From JAEULH01 sp963789785 (lineage in GTDB: Bacteria > Pseudomonadota > Alphaproteobacteria > Rhodospirillales > Defluviicoccaceae): a stretch of 64,000 bases of DNA. A model generated the notes under the pieces. That model did no database searches. It had not been told where the DNA came from and was given only the letters and a program-made list of their open reading frames with translations. The stretch is taken from the NCBI GenBank assembly GCA_963789785.1, contig CAWBNC010000011.1:186001-250000 (forward strand). Direction: 5' to 3'. A program made the position numbers and the translations under genes. Shown piece after piece: positions 55,193-64,000 of the stretch. Positions within the stretch are counted from its first letter, which is position 1; every line of letters begins with the position of its first letter.

Positions 55193-56969
55193 TCAGGCTC
55201 GACGGACGGTGGCGAGGCGGACGCCTCCGGCAGCGCTGTTAGTGGTGACCTTGGTGGGGAAGAGGCGGGCCGGAATGGCGCTGCGAAAGGCGCGGACATC
55301 GGGCGCCGGTCTGCCGAACAGGTAGCCCTGGACAAAGTGAACGCCGCAGCCGCGGACAAACTCCAGCGCCGCCTCGTCCTCGATCATCTCCGCCACCGTG
55401 ACGACCCCGAGCTCCCTGCAGAGCCCGACCAGTGCCTTGAGAAAAGCGCGTCCCTTGTGGGCGCTGCGGGCGCCGCGAACGGCGGCCCCATCCAGCTTGA
55501 CGATGTCGATTTCGAGCGAGGACAGGTACTCGAAGTTGGCTGCGCCGGCGCCGAAGTCGTCGAGGCAGACGGGAAAGCCCTGTCGGCGCAAGTGCTGGAC
55601 GAAGGCGTTGGCCGCGGCGAGGTTGCCGAGGTGCGCCGACTCGGTGATCTCGAACATCAGCCGGCCCCTGGCCCATGCATTCTCGCGTAGCAGGACGTCG
55701 AGGGCGCTGAGGCAGGCAGTCGAGCCGAGCGACTTCCCGGAGATGTTGACCGCGACGCAGGTCTCGCCGTTGAGTGCGGCGCCGGAGGCGAGCCAGTCAA
55801 GGACCTTTCTCGTCATGGCGAGGTCGAAGTCGGCGATAAGGCCGGTTTCTTCCGCAAAGGTGATCTGCTCGTAAGGGCTTTGGGCGCCGCAGATTGTGGG
55901 GAAGCGCGCAAGCGCTTCGTAATGATGAATCGCGCCGGTGCGCGTATCGATGATGGGCTGGAACAAAGCTTTGAAATCCGCACGAGCAGTGACGGATTTG
56001 AAATCTGTTCACCGCGTCGAGCAACTCCCGGGCCAGCACCGACAGGTTGCCCGACAGACTGGTCAGGGTGAACTCGCTCCCCTTGAAGTTGCGAAAGCGG
56101 TTGAGCGTGCAGAGTAGACCGCTCGCAATCTCCGCCGGCGACGCGCCGCCGGCGTCTCCCGCCGCAGGTCCGATCGTGATCGTCGTCGTCTGGACGCTCG
56201 ACCCCCTCGCGGCCGGATCCTTCCGGCGGGTGAGTTCGCACAGCCGCTGCTCCAGCGCGCGGAGATCAAGGTCATGGCTGTGGAGCAGACTGTAACGGTC
56301 GGAGCCGAGACGGGCGGCGCTGCGTCCGTCAACCGCCTTGCTTCTCAGGCAGGCGCCGAGCTCGGCGGCCAGTTCCCGTTCGCTGGCTGCGCCGAGCCGT
56401 CGCTGCAGGGCGTCGTAGTCTGCCAGGAGGACGAGAGACAGATCGCTCTTCCGCGCCGCGGCGTCCTGTTCAAGCCGGCTTGCAACCAGTTCGGCGAAGG
56501 CGTCGGCGGCATAGAGGCCCGACGCCGGATCGTGCGTCGCCGGGTCGGCGGCCTTTGCCTGGGCAGGGCCGCCGATGGCGCGTGCGCGCAAGGCAATGAA
56601 GGCATGACCGTCCAGTTCATTCAGCCGGAAACCGCATAACGTGGCGATCTGCTCCCGGCCGTCGGAGCGCGTCAACTGCACCACCTCGGCGGCGCCGCGT
56701 CCCGAGCCGGGCGCTTCGTCGAGGAGGGCTTGCAAGGCGGCATGATCGGCCGGCGCCAGGAGCGTCGCCAAGTCTGCGCCGATCAGGGCTTCGTCGCAAA
56801 GGCCGAACAAGGCTTCGCAGGCGCCGGCGCAGTAGACGATGCGCCCCGCCGGATCCAGCTCGAATACAGCATCCGCCCAGCAGAAGGACAAGGCGGCGAA
56901 GCGGTCGCGCTCCCGGCGGGTCACCTGCGGCGCACGCCGGGTGGCATCATGGGGGACGGCAGATGTCAT
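55193..56969 (-). CDS. PAS-GGDEF-degenerate EAL protein B, frameshifted
   Basis: A protein of about 590 residues with the same layout as its neighbour: PAS-like (RFAALSFCWADAVFELDPAG), a GGDEF-like domain with RLGSDRYSLLH in place of the signature, and an EAL domain that keeps the motif (HYEALARF), VAVNISGKSL, FEITESAHLG, CLDDFGAGAANF and IVKLDG. This copy could therefore be an active c-di-GMP phosphodiesterase, while its cyclase half is not. One frame break near 55990. ATG 56969 is preferred because it starts just before the conserved part. About 150 bases separate it from paralogue A, so they may be one operon. Confidence 0.8.
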
Positions 56970-57079
56970 TGTTGCGACGCGGGGAGACGGTACATGAGCA
57001 TGTAATAGTAGTATATGCCAAAAAATTGCACAACCGAGAAGGGGAGCCTCCCTCGCAGTTGGGGCCCGCATGCGCGTTC

Positions 57080-58084
57080 TAGTGCACTGAACCAAACTAA
57101 CGATTCACCGTAGGTCTGATCCATGCGAATTCTGTGGGCATGGGACAGACCGTTTGTATCCTTCTTGGAGCCGAAGACCGCGCCCGTCTGGTCGCCGTCG
57201 CCGGTGATCGCAACCGTTCGCAGAAGCATGCGCAGCGGGCCAACATTGTTCTTCTGTCGGCGGAGAGGCTGCTCGTCCTGGAGGTGGCTCGCCGAACCGA
57301 TGCCAGCCGCCCGGCGGTATGGCGCTGGCAGCAGCGCTTTGCCGAGGAGGGGGTGGACGGGCTGCTGCGCGACAAGACGCGCAAGCCCGGCAAAGCGCCT
57401 CTCCCGGCGGCGACGGTAGCCAGGGTTCTGGCCCTGCCCTGCGGCGAACCACCCGGCGAAGCCACCCACTGGACGGGGCGCATGGTCGCCAAGGCGGTCG
57501 GCATCAGCCTGAGTGCCGTGCAACGCATCTGGGAAGCCCATCGTCTCCAACCCCATCGCATCCGCACCTTCAAGAAATCCAACGATCCGGCCTTCGCCGC
57601 CAAAGTCGAGGACATCGTCGGCCTCTACATGAACCCGCCCGCCCACGCGGTGGTCGTGTCCATCGACGAGAAAAGCCAGATCCAGGCCCTCGACCGCACC
57701 CAGCCGGGCCTGCCCCTCAAACCCGGCAAGTGCGCCACCATGACCCACGACTACAAGCGCAACGGCACCACAACGCTGTTTGCCGCCCTCAATATCCTCG
57801 AGGGCACCGTGGTCGGCCGCTGCATGCCGAAGCACACCCACGCGGAGTTCATCAAGTTCCTCAACGCCGTGGAACGCACCGTCCCGGCCGGCAAAATCAT
57901 CCACGCCATCGCCGACAACTACGCCACCCACAAACACCCCAAGGTCAGGCAATGGCTGGTCGACCATCCGCGCTGGATCTTCCATTTCACCCCCACCTCC
58001 GCCTCTTGGATCAACGCCGTCGAAGGCTTCTTCTCCATCATCTCCCGAAGGCGCAACCGGCGCGGCGTCTTCAAATCCGTTTAG
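57080..58084 (+). mobile_element. IS630-family insertion sequence, 3'-truncated
   Basis: A single-transposase element. The left part, beginning near the CTAGTGCACTGAACC at 57079-57094, probably holds the terminal inverted repeat, although no matching right end is found. The transposase stops short in GVFKSV, next to the end of the DUF421 gene, so the right part was lost. The left boundary is an estimate. Confidence 0.6.
57140..58084 (+). CDS. IS630-type transposase, C-terminally truncated
   Basis: A 314-residue DDE transposase: helix-turn-helix (VLEVARRTDASRPAVWRWQQ), VAKAVGISLSAVQRIW, then the catalytic triad SIDEKSQIQAL (Asp), IADNYATHKHPKV (Asp) and WINAVEGFFSII (Glu). The family normally continues about 40 residues past RRGVFKSV, so the protein ends early. 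I use ATG 57140 (MGQTVCILL); a GTG at 57134 is in frame. All three catalytic residues are present, but mobility is doubtful without the right end. Confidence 0.88.
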   Translation: MGQTVCILLGAEDRARLVAVAGDRNRSQKHAQRANIVLLSAERLLVLEVARRTDASRPAVWRWQQRFAEEGVDGLLRDKTRKPGKAPLPAATVARVLALPCGEPPGEATHWTGRMVAKAVGISLSAVQRIWEAHRLQPHRIRTFKKSNDPAFAAKVEDIVGLYMNPPAHAVVVSIDEKSQIQALDRTQPGLPLKPGKCATMTHDYKRNGTTTLFAALNILEGTVVGRCMPKHTHAEFIKFLNAVERTVPAGKIIHAIADNYATHKHPKVRQWLVDHPRWIFHFTPTSASWINAVEGFFSIISRRRNRRGVFKSV

Positions 58085-58096
58085 TTGGCGCGGGCC

Positions 58097-58645
58097 TCAC
58101 GTGACCTCCAGCGGGCTGCCGTCTTGATCACCCTGATCCGCGCCGCGGACGTAGCGCAGGGTGTTGACCGCCTGACTGCTGCCGCCGGCTATGACGCTGA
58201 ACGAGCCGTCCGTTTCCAGCACCACCGCATCCACGGAACCGAGGTCGGCGATCCCTTGTGCGCGGACGGCGGAAAGGATTTCTTCTTCCGTCACGCGCTC
58301 CGCCCGCATCGGCGCGGCCGCGAAATGCCCGCGGAAGAAAAGCAGCGTCGGGTCAGCCTTGATCAGCCTCTGAAAGGACTTCGACCGGATCGAGGCCTTG
58401 GCGACGACGTACTGAAGGCCGCACAGAAGCGCGAAGGCGAACAGGCCCTCCACGAGCGAGACTTCGCTCGATAGCAGGACTGTCGCCAGGGTCGAGCCCA
58501 GCGCGACAGTGACAACAAGATCGAACGCGTTCATCTTCGCCAGCGTCCTCTTGCCCGTAACGCGCAGCAGGCCAACGAGGCCGACGTAGGCGCCAACGCC
58601 GACGATCAGGAGGCGGATCAGGTCATACCAGCCGTGGAAAAACAT
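58097..58645 (-). CDS. DUF421 (YetF-like) membrane protein
   Basis: A 182-residue protein with three membrane helices at the N-terminus (IRLLIVGVGAYVGLVGLLRV, ALGSTLATVLLSSEVSLVEG, LFAFALLCGLQYVVAK) and a C-terminal YetF cytosolic domain with LLFFRGHFAAAPMRAERVTE and ILSAVRAQGIADLGSVDAVV. Function unknown. GGGAGCG lies ahead of ATG 58645. Its 3' end nearly touches the truncated transposase. Confidence 0.88.
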   Translation of the reverse strand: MFFHGWYDLIRLLIVGVGAYVGLVGLLRVTGKRTLAKMNAFDLVVTVALGSTLATVLLSSEVSLVEGLFAFALLCGLQYVVAKASIRSKSFQRLIKADPTLLFFRGHFAAAPMRAERVTEEEILSAVRAQGIADLGSVDAVVLETDGSFSVIAGGSSQAVNTLRYVRGADQGDQDGSPLEVT

Positions 58646-58917
58646 CGCGCTCGCTCCCATCCGGTTGCGGTGGATCGCGGCCGCGTCTTCGCCTCGAAGG
58701 AGCCGACCGGGGACGGCAGCCTGACGCGGCCTTGGTTCGCAAACGGCTGGTCCATCGCGAAGTTCCGCCCGACCCTATGGCGCGCTGGGCGTCCCACAAT
58801 CCGCACCCCTGGGATACCGCCGCAGGCGCGCAGATCAAAACAACCCAAGTGTAGCAATAATGGCCCTAATGAGGCAATATGCGCTCTCGTCAGCAATCCC
58901 CGGGAGGCGTCTCAAGC
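58646..58917. other. Intergenic region
   Basis: About 270 bases between two divergent genes. No coding sequence, repeat or strong palindrome was recognised; AT-rich stretches near 58830-58880 could hold promoters. Confidence 0.4.
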
Positions 58918-59250
58918 ATGTTCATCGAGAATACGTCCGGTCAAATCCACGCAAGCGACGCGCACATCTGGTGGCATGGCGACGGCAAGGTCATCAAGGT
59001 CGTGCCATCGGATCCAGCACGCACGGCGCAGCTCACGCGCGCGGGATACCGATACGAGACCGGCGCGGCCTGCAAGCACTGGCAGGGTAGTACAGACGAT
59101 CAGCGCGTTCGCGAGATGACCGAGCTTGCAGTCCGGCTGGTGGCGGACGGCTTCCATCCGACGATGGTGAAGAAGGAATTCGCCAAGGTTAGGCAGTTCC
59201 TCCAGCTCGGCGGCGATGCGGCGATGGCGGGGTCCGCGCGCTCCGCGTGA
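58918..59250 (+). CDS. Hypothetical protein
   Basis: A 110-residue protein with a GGGAGG site about 10 bases ahead of its ATG. It begins MFIENTSGQIHASDAHIWWHG and has KVIKVVPSDPARTAQLTRAG, ELAVRLVADGFHPTMVKKEFAKVRQFLQL. Soluble and of mixed charge; no family recognised. The dispersed repeat lies 17 bases after its stop. Confidence 0.6.
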   Translation: MFIENTSGQIHASDAHIWWHGDGKVIKVVPSDPARTAQLTRAGYRYETGAACKHWQGSTDDQRVREMTELAVRLVADGFHPTMVKKEFAKVRQFLQLGGDAAMAGSARSA

Positions 59251-59267
59251 CCGGCGCCCGGCGCGGT

Positions 59268-59372
59268 TAGATCAACCTGGTTTCAGATGGAACTATCCGG
59301 AAGCAAAAAGTTGATCGATCACAAAAACATCGAGCAATTCACCTGCGCCCATCCGGCCGCAGGATGCTCTAG
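59268..59372. repeat. Dispersed intergenic repeat, copy 2
   Basis: Full-length copy of the element at 14076-14180: TAGATCAACCTG at the left, AAGTTGATCGATCACAAAAACAT in the middle as three short blocks, and CCATCCGGCCGCAGGATGCTCTAG at the right in two blocks. It holds CCTGCG / CGCAGG around a 10-base loop. Its right-end CTAG provides the copB stop codon on the minus strand. Confidence 0.75.
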
Positions 59373-60100
59373 TACCAGAGCCGGACGCCGGTGACGAAGC
59401 GGAGGCTGTCCTTGTCGTCCTCGGCGGCCTCGTTGCGGACGTACTCGACGCCGACGTAGGGCGCGACCTCGCGGATGATCTCGTAGCGCAGGCGCACCCC
59501 CGCTTCGAGGCTGGAGAAACCTTGGCTGACCTCGCGGTCGGCGATGTCGGCGGAGGACAGGTTGACCTCGACGTCGGGTTCGGCGATCAGCTGCTGGGTC
59601 AGGAGCAGCTCGTAATCGGCCTCGATGCGGGCCTGCACCGCCTCGGCCCCGATGAACGCCGAGGCGCTGAGCTGGAAGAAGTACGCCGCCAGGCCTTCGA
59701 CGCCGATGACGGCGTCCCAGGCCTGAGTCGGCTCGAACTCGGACCGGACGCCGACCAGCGCGTTCCAGTAAGGCGAGACGGTCCGGCCGTATAGCGCCTG
59801 CAGCTCGGCGGATTCGGTCTTGTCGTCGTCGATCAGGTACTCGCCCTGGGTCTTCAGCCACAGCCTGTTGTAGTCGCCGCCGATCCAGCCCTCGGCATCC
59901 CAGGCGTAAAACTGGTTGTCGTCGTCGATCTGGTATTCGTTCTTGCGCATCTGGAAGAAGGTGAAGGTCTGAGCGTCCATCACCGGCTTCGGCCAGTCGG
60001 CCGGCGCCCCGGAAGACGGTCGCTCCTCCGCAGCCGCACCGGCGGCCGCGAACAGGCCGGCCAGCGCGACGACCGCGCCGGTTCCAAGGCGCCGGGCCAT
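59369..60100 (-). CDS. copB: Copper resistance outer-membrane protein CopB
   Basis: A 243-residue protein with a signal peptide (VVALAGLFAAAGAAAE) and a beta-barrel: FTFFQMRKNEYQIDDDN, DAEGWIGGDYNRLWLKTQGE, AELQALYGRTVSPYWNALVG, FEPTQAWDAVIGVEGLAAY, RLRYEIIREVAPYVGVEY and the final RFVTGVRLWY. Acidic loops may bind copper. It overlaps the copA stop (TGATG), so the two are coupled. It lacks the His/Met-rich N-terminal repeat of some CopB proteins. Confidence 0.92.
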   Translation of the reverse strand: MARRLGTGAVVALAGLFAAAGAAAEERPSSGAPADWPKPVMDAQTFTFFQMRKNEYQIDDDNQFYAWDAEGWIGGDYNRLWLKTQGEYLIDDDKTESAELQALYGRTVSPYWNALVGVRSEFEPTQAWDAVIGVEGLAAYFFQLSASAFIGAEAVQARIEADYELLLTQQLIAEPDVEVNLSSADIADREVSQGFSSLEAGVRLRYEIIREVAPYVGVEYVRNEAAEDDKDSLRFVTGVRLWY

Positions 60101-61966
60101 CAGGTCTCTCCCTCGTATGGCGAGACCTCGACGACGCGGAACATGCCCATTTCCATGTGATAGAGCAGGTGGCAGTGGAACGCCCAGCGCCCCGGCGCGT
60201 CGGCGGTGATCAGCACCGACAGCCGCTCGCCCGGCTTGACGCTGATGGTGTGCTTGCGCGGGATGAGGCTCGCCGGCGCCGTTCTCGAGCTGCATCCACA
60301 TCCCGTGGAGATGGATCGGGTGCTCCATCATGGTGTCGTTGACCATGATCAGCCGCAGCCGCTCGCCATAGGTGAAGGGGATCGGCGATTTGACCTCGGA
60401 AAACTTCTTGCCGTCGAAGGACCACATGTAGCGATCCATGTTGCCGGTGAGGTGCAGCTCCAGCTCGCGTTCCGGCAGGCGCTGGTCGTAGGGCCGGGCG
60501 GCGACCAGGTCGGTGTAGACCAGCACCCGGTGGCCGACATCCTCGAGGCCGGTGCCGGGCTCGCCGAGGCGATTGCGTTCGACCGTGGCGACAGTGGTGT
60601 TGCCGGGGCCGTGGTGGTCGGGGCCGTGGTGGGCGACGACGGGTCCGGCGTCCTCCATCATGCTGCCGACCGGGCCGGGCGGCGGATCGCCCATGCCGGG
60701 CGGAGCGGCGTGCGCACCGTGACCGCCGCCGTCCATCATCATCCCCGACATGTCTCCGCTGCCGCCGGACATGTTCGTACCGCCGCCGCCGCCGCGGGGC
60801 ATGTCCACGCCGCCCATGTCCATGCCGCCCATGTCCATACCCATGTCGACCATGGTCCTGAGCGGCGGCGGGCGCAGGGGCGGGACCGCCGCGGTCATGC
60901 CGAGGCGCGGCGCCAGGGTGCCCCGGCCGTAGCCGCTTCGATCCAGCAACTCGGCGAAGATCGTGTAGGCCCGATCTGTCTTCGGCGTGACGAGGATGTC
61001 GAAGGTCTCCGCCACCGCGATCTGGAACTCGTCCACCGTCACCGGGCGGACGGGTTGGCCGTCGGCCTCGATCACCGTGAGCGGCAGGCCGGGAATGCGG
61101 ACATTGAAGTAGCTCATGGTCGAGGCGTTGATGATGCGCAGCCGGATCCGCTCGCCCGGGCTGAACAGGCCGGTCCAGTTGTCTTCCGGGCCGTGTCCGT
61201 TGACCAGGTAGGTGTAGATGTGCCCGGTGATGTCGGCGATGTCGGTGGGATCCATCTTCATCTCGCCCCAGGCCAGCCGGTCGCGGACCGTCGCGCCCAG
61301 ACCTGCCGTCGAGATGTCGGTGAAGAAATCGCCGACCGTGCGCTTCTGGAAGTTCAGGTAGTCGCTGTGCTTCTTGAGCTTGGCGAAGACGCGGTAGGGA
61401 TCCTCGAACATCCAGTCTGACAGCACGATGATGTGCTCGCGATCGAAGACGACCGGATCGGGCTTGAGCGGGTCGATGATCAGCGGCCCGTAGTGGCCGA
61501 GCTGCTCCTGCAACCCCTTGTGGCTGTGGTACCAGTAGGTGCCGCTCTGCTTGACCGGATAGCGGTAGGTGAAGGTCTTGCCGGCCGGAATGCCGGGGAA
61601 CGAGACCCCCGGCACCCCGTCCATCCGGAACGGCAGCAGGATGCCGTGCCAGTGGATCGAGGTATCCTCATCGAGCCGGTTGTGGACCCGGATGGTGACT
61701 GTCTCGCCTTCCCGGAAGCGCATCACCGGGCCGGGGATGCCGCCGTTGAGCGTGATCGCCGAGCCCTCGCGCCCGTCGATCTGCACCGGCGTCTCCGCGA
61801 TCGTCAGGTCGAATTCATGCGGTCCGGTGCGGGGACCGGAGGCGGGGACGGTGCCCGCCACGTTTCGCGCCCAGGCCGGCAGCAGCCCCTGCGCGGCGAT
61901 CAGCGCCCCGGCGGCGGCCGTCGTTCGTAGCAGTCGCCGGCGTGTCACAGCGTTGTCTTGCGGCAT
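60099..61966 (-). CDS. copA: Multicopper oxidase CopA, frameshifted
   Basis: A periplasmic oxidase of about 621 residues that oxidises Cu(I). A Tat signal (TRRRLLRTTAAAGALIAA) is followed by cupredoxin domains with ligands in SIHWHGILLPF, YWYHSHKGLQEQ, HPIHLHGMWMQLE and, after repair of one extra C near 60262, AFHCHLLYHMEMGMF. A methionine-, histidine- and glycine-rich insert (MGMDMGGMDMGGVDM, GDMSGMMMDGGGHGAH) is typical of CopA. AGAGAAAG precedes ATG 61966. Confidence 0.93.
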
Positions 61967-62085
61967 GAGCTTTCTCTCGCGGCATCCGAAGGGACAGTCG
62001 ACAGGCGTGTATCGGTGGTGGTCGCCTGTTCCGGGGCCGTCAAGTGCCGGGGCTACGCTCCTGTTCGGCAATGGCGAAAAACAAA

Positions 62086-62110
62086 GGGCCGCGGGGTAAG
62101 CCCGCGGCCC
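62086..62110 (-). terminator. Rho-independent terminator of groESL
   Basis: A perfect 10-base stem GGGCCGCGGG / CCCGCGGCCC with a 5-base loop, 31 bases after the groEL stop. On the minus strand it is followed by TTTGTTTTT, as expected for a terminator. Confidence 0.85.
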
Positions 62111-62140
62111 TCATTGCAGTGTCTTGCCGGCAGTGCCGGA

Positions 62141-63778
<1,638 letters not shown>

Positions 63779-63810
63779 ATCTCGTTAGTCTCCGTATTCA
63801 GGTATGCCGG

Positions 63811-64000
63811 TTAAGCCTCAAGAACGCCGAGGAGATCGGACTCCTTCATGATGAGCAGCTCATCGCCGTCGATCTTGACTTCCGACCCCGACCACTTGCC
63901 AAACAGGATCCGGTCACCGACCTTGACGTCGAGGGGGATGACGTTGCCATCGTCACCACGGCCGCCCGGCCCTACGGCGATGACCTCGCCCTCCTGGGGC
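63811..64000 (-). CDS. groES: Co-chaperonin GroES, C-terminal part
   Basis: The last 62 codons are visible, running off the right edge: EGEVIAVGPGGRG, GDRILFGKWSGSEVKIDGDE and LLIMKESDLLGVLEA. It caps the GroEL ring. It ends 32 bases before groEL, the standard operon order. Confidence 0.97.
   Translation of the reverse strand, partial: PQEGEVIAVGPGGRGDDGNVIPLDVKVGDRILFGKWSGSEVKIDGDELLIMKESDLLGVLEA

Overview
This is a GC-rich stretch of chromosome from an alphaproteobacterium, most likely of the Rhodospirillales type. The assignment rests on the gene order rpmH-rnpA-yidD-yidC-engB-argB, a complete ccoNOQP-ccoGHIS block, FixK/FNR-type respiratory genes, small alphaproteobacterial paralogues and a dispersed intergenic repeat. 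No rRNA, tRNA or CRISPR array was seen. Many genes carry single-base frameshifts although their motifs are intact. These are clustered (about 1.7-9 kb, 22-26 kb, 28.6-35.8 kb and 38.6-42.4 kb), so I treat most as sequence errors in a draft assembly. Coordinates of such genes span all the fragments.

Layout: 0-0.7 kb, an ion permease (partial) and a CBS-domain regulator. 0.9-7.1 kb, a signalling locus made of a collapsed TonB-dependent receptor, a YfiR-like periplasmic protein, a hybrid histidine kinase (two REC domains and an HPt) and a REC-PAS-GGDEF-EAL protein. 7.0-11 kb, dodecin and two tandem SLC13/TrkA-C transporters. 11.4-14 kb, threonine aldolase, a YegS-like lipid kinase and two small paralogous proteins. 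14.2-18.4 kb, an overlapping MFS / PRC-barrel / ABC-exporter operon on the minus strand. 18.7-22.1 kb, a spermidine-synthase-fold protein, a BON-MscS channel and small hypothetical proteins.

22.2-28.7 kb is an accessory island and the most interesting part. It holds an M15 endolysin-like peptidase, a membrane-anchored receiver-domain protein on the opposite strand, a SIR2-family (NAD-consuming type) protein in locally AT-rich DNA, and a very large nSTAND1 ATPase-transmembrane-WD40 protein whose start overlaps the SIR2 stop by ATGA. It resembles a conflict or antiphage system with a SIR2 effector and a STAND sensor. Both the SIR2 gene and the STAND gene contain a frameshift as sequenced.

28.6-37.8 kb is the cbb3 oxidase and its copper/assembly factors. 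38.3-43.2 kb holds gamma-glutamyltransferase, an RlmI-type methyltransferase and a KefB-type antiporter. 43.5-48.5 kb holds fabD, a small membrane protein, a PCu(A)C copper chaperone, an orphan sensor kinase and a TVP38 membrane protein. 48.7-53.1 kb is the rpmH-rnpA-yidD-yidC-engB-argB housekeeping cluster. 53.2-57 kb is a tandem pair of degenerate GGDEF/EAL proteins. 57.1-58.1 kb is a 3'-truncated IS630-type transposase. 58.1-64 kb holds a DUF421 membrane protein, copper resistance genes copA-copB, and groEL with the end of groES.

Copper handling recurs across the window: CcoI, CcoG and CcoH load the oxidase, PCu(A)C is a periplasmic chaperone, and CopA/CopB are an oxidase and an outer-membrane protein. 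A 100-bp dispersed repeat is found at the 3' ends of three unrelated minus-strand genes and contributes to or overlaps their stop codons.
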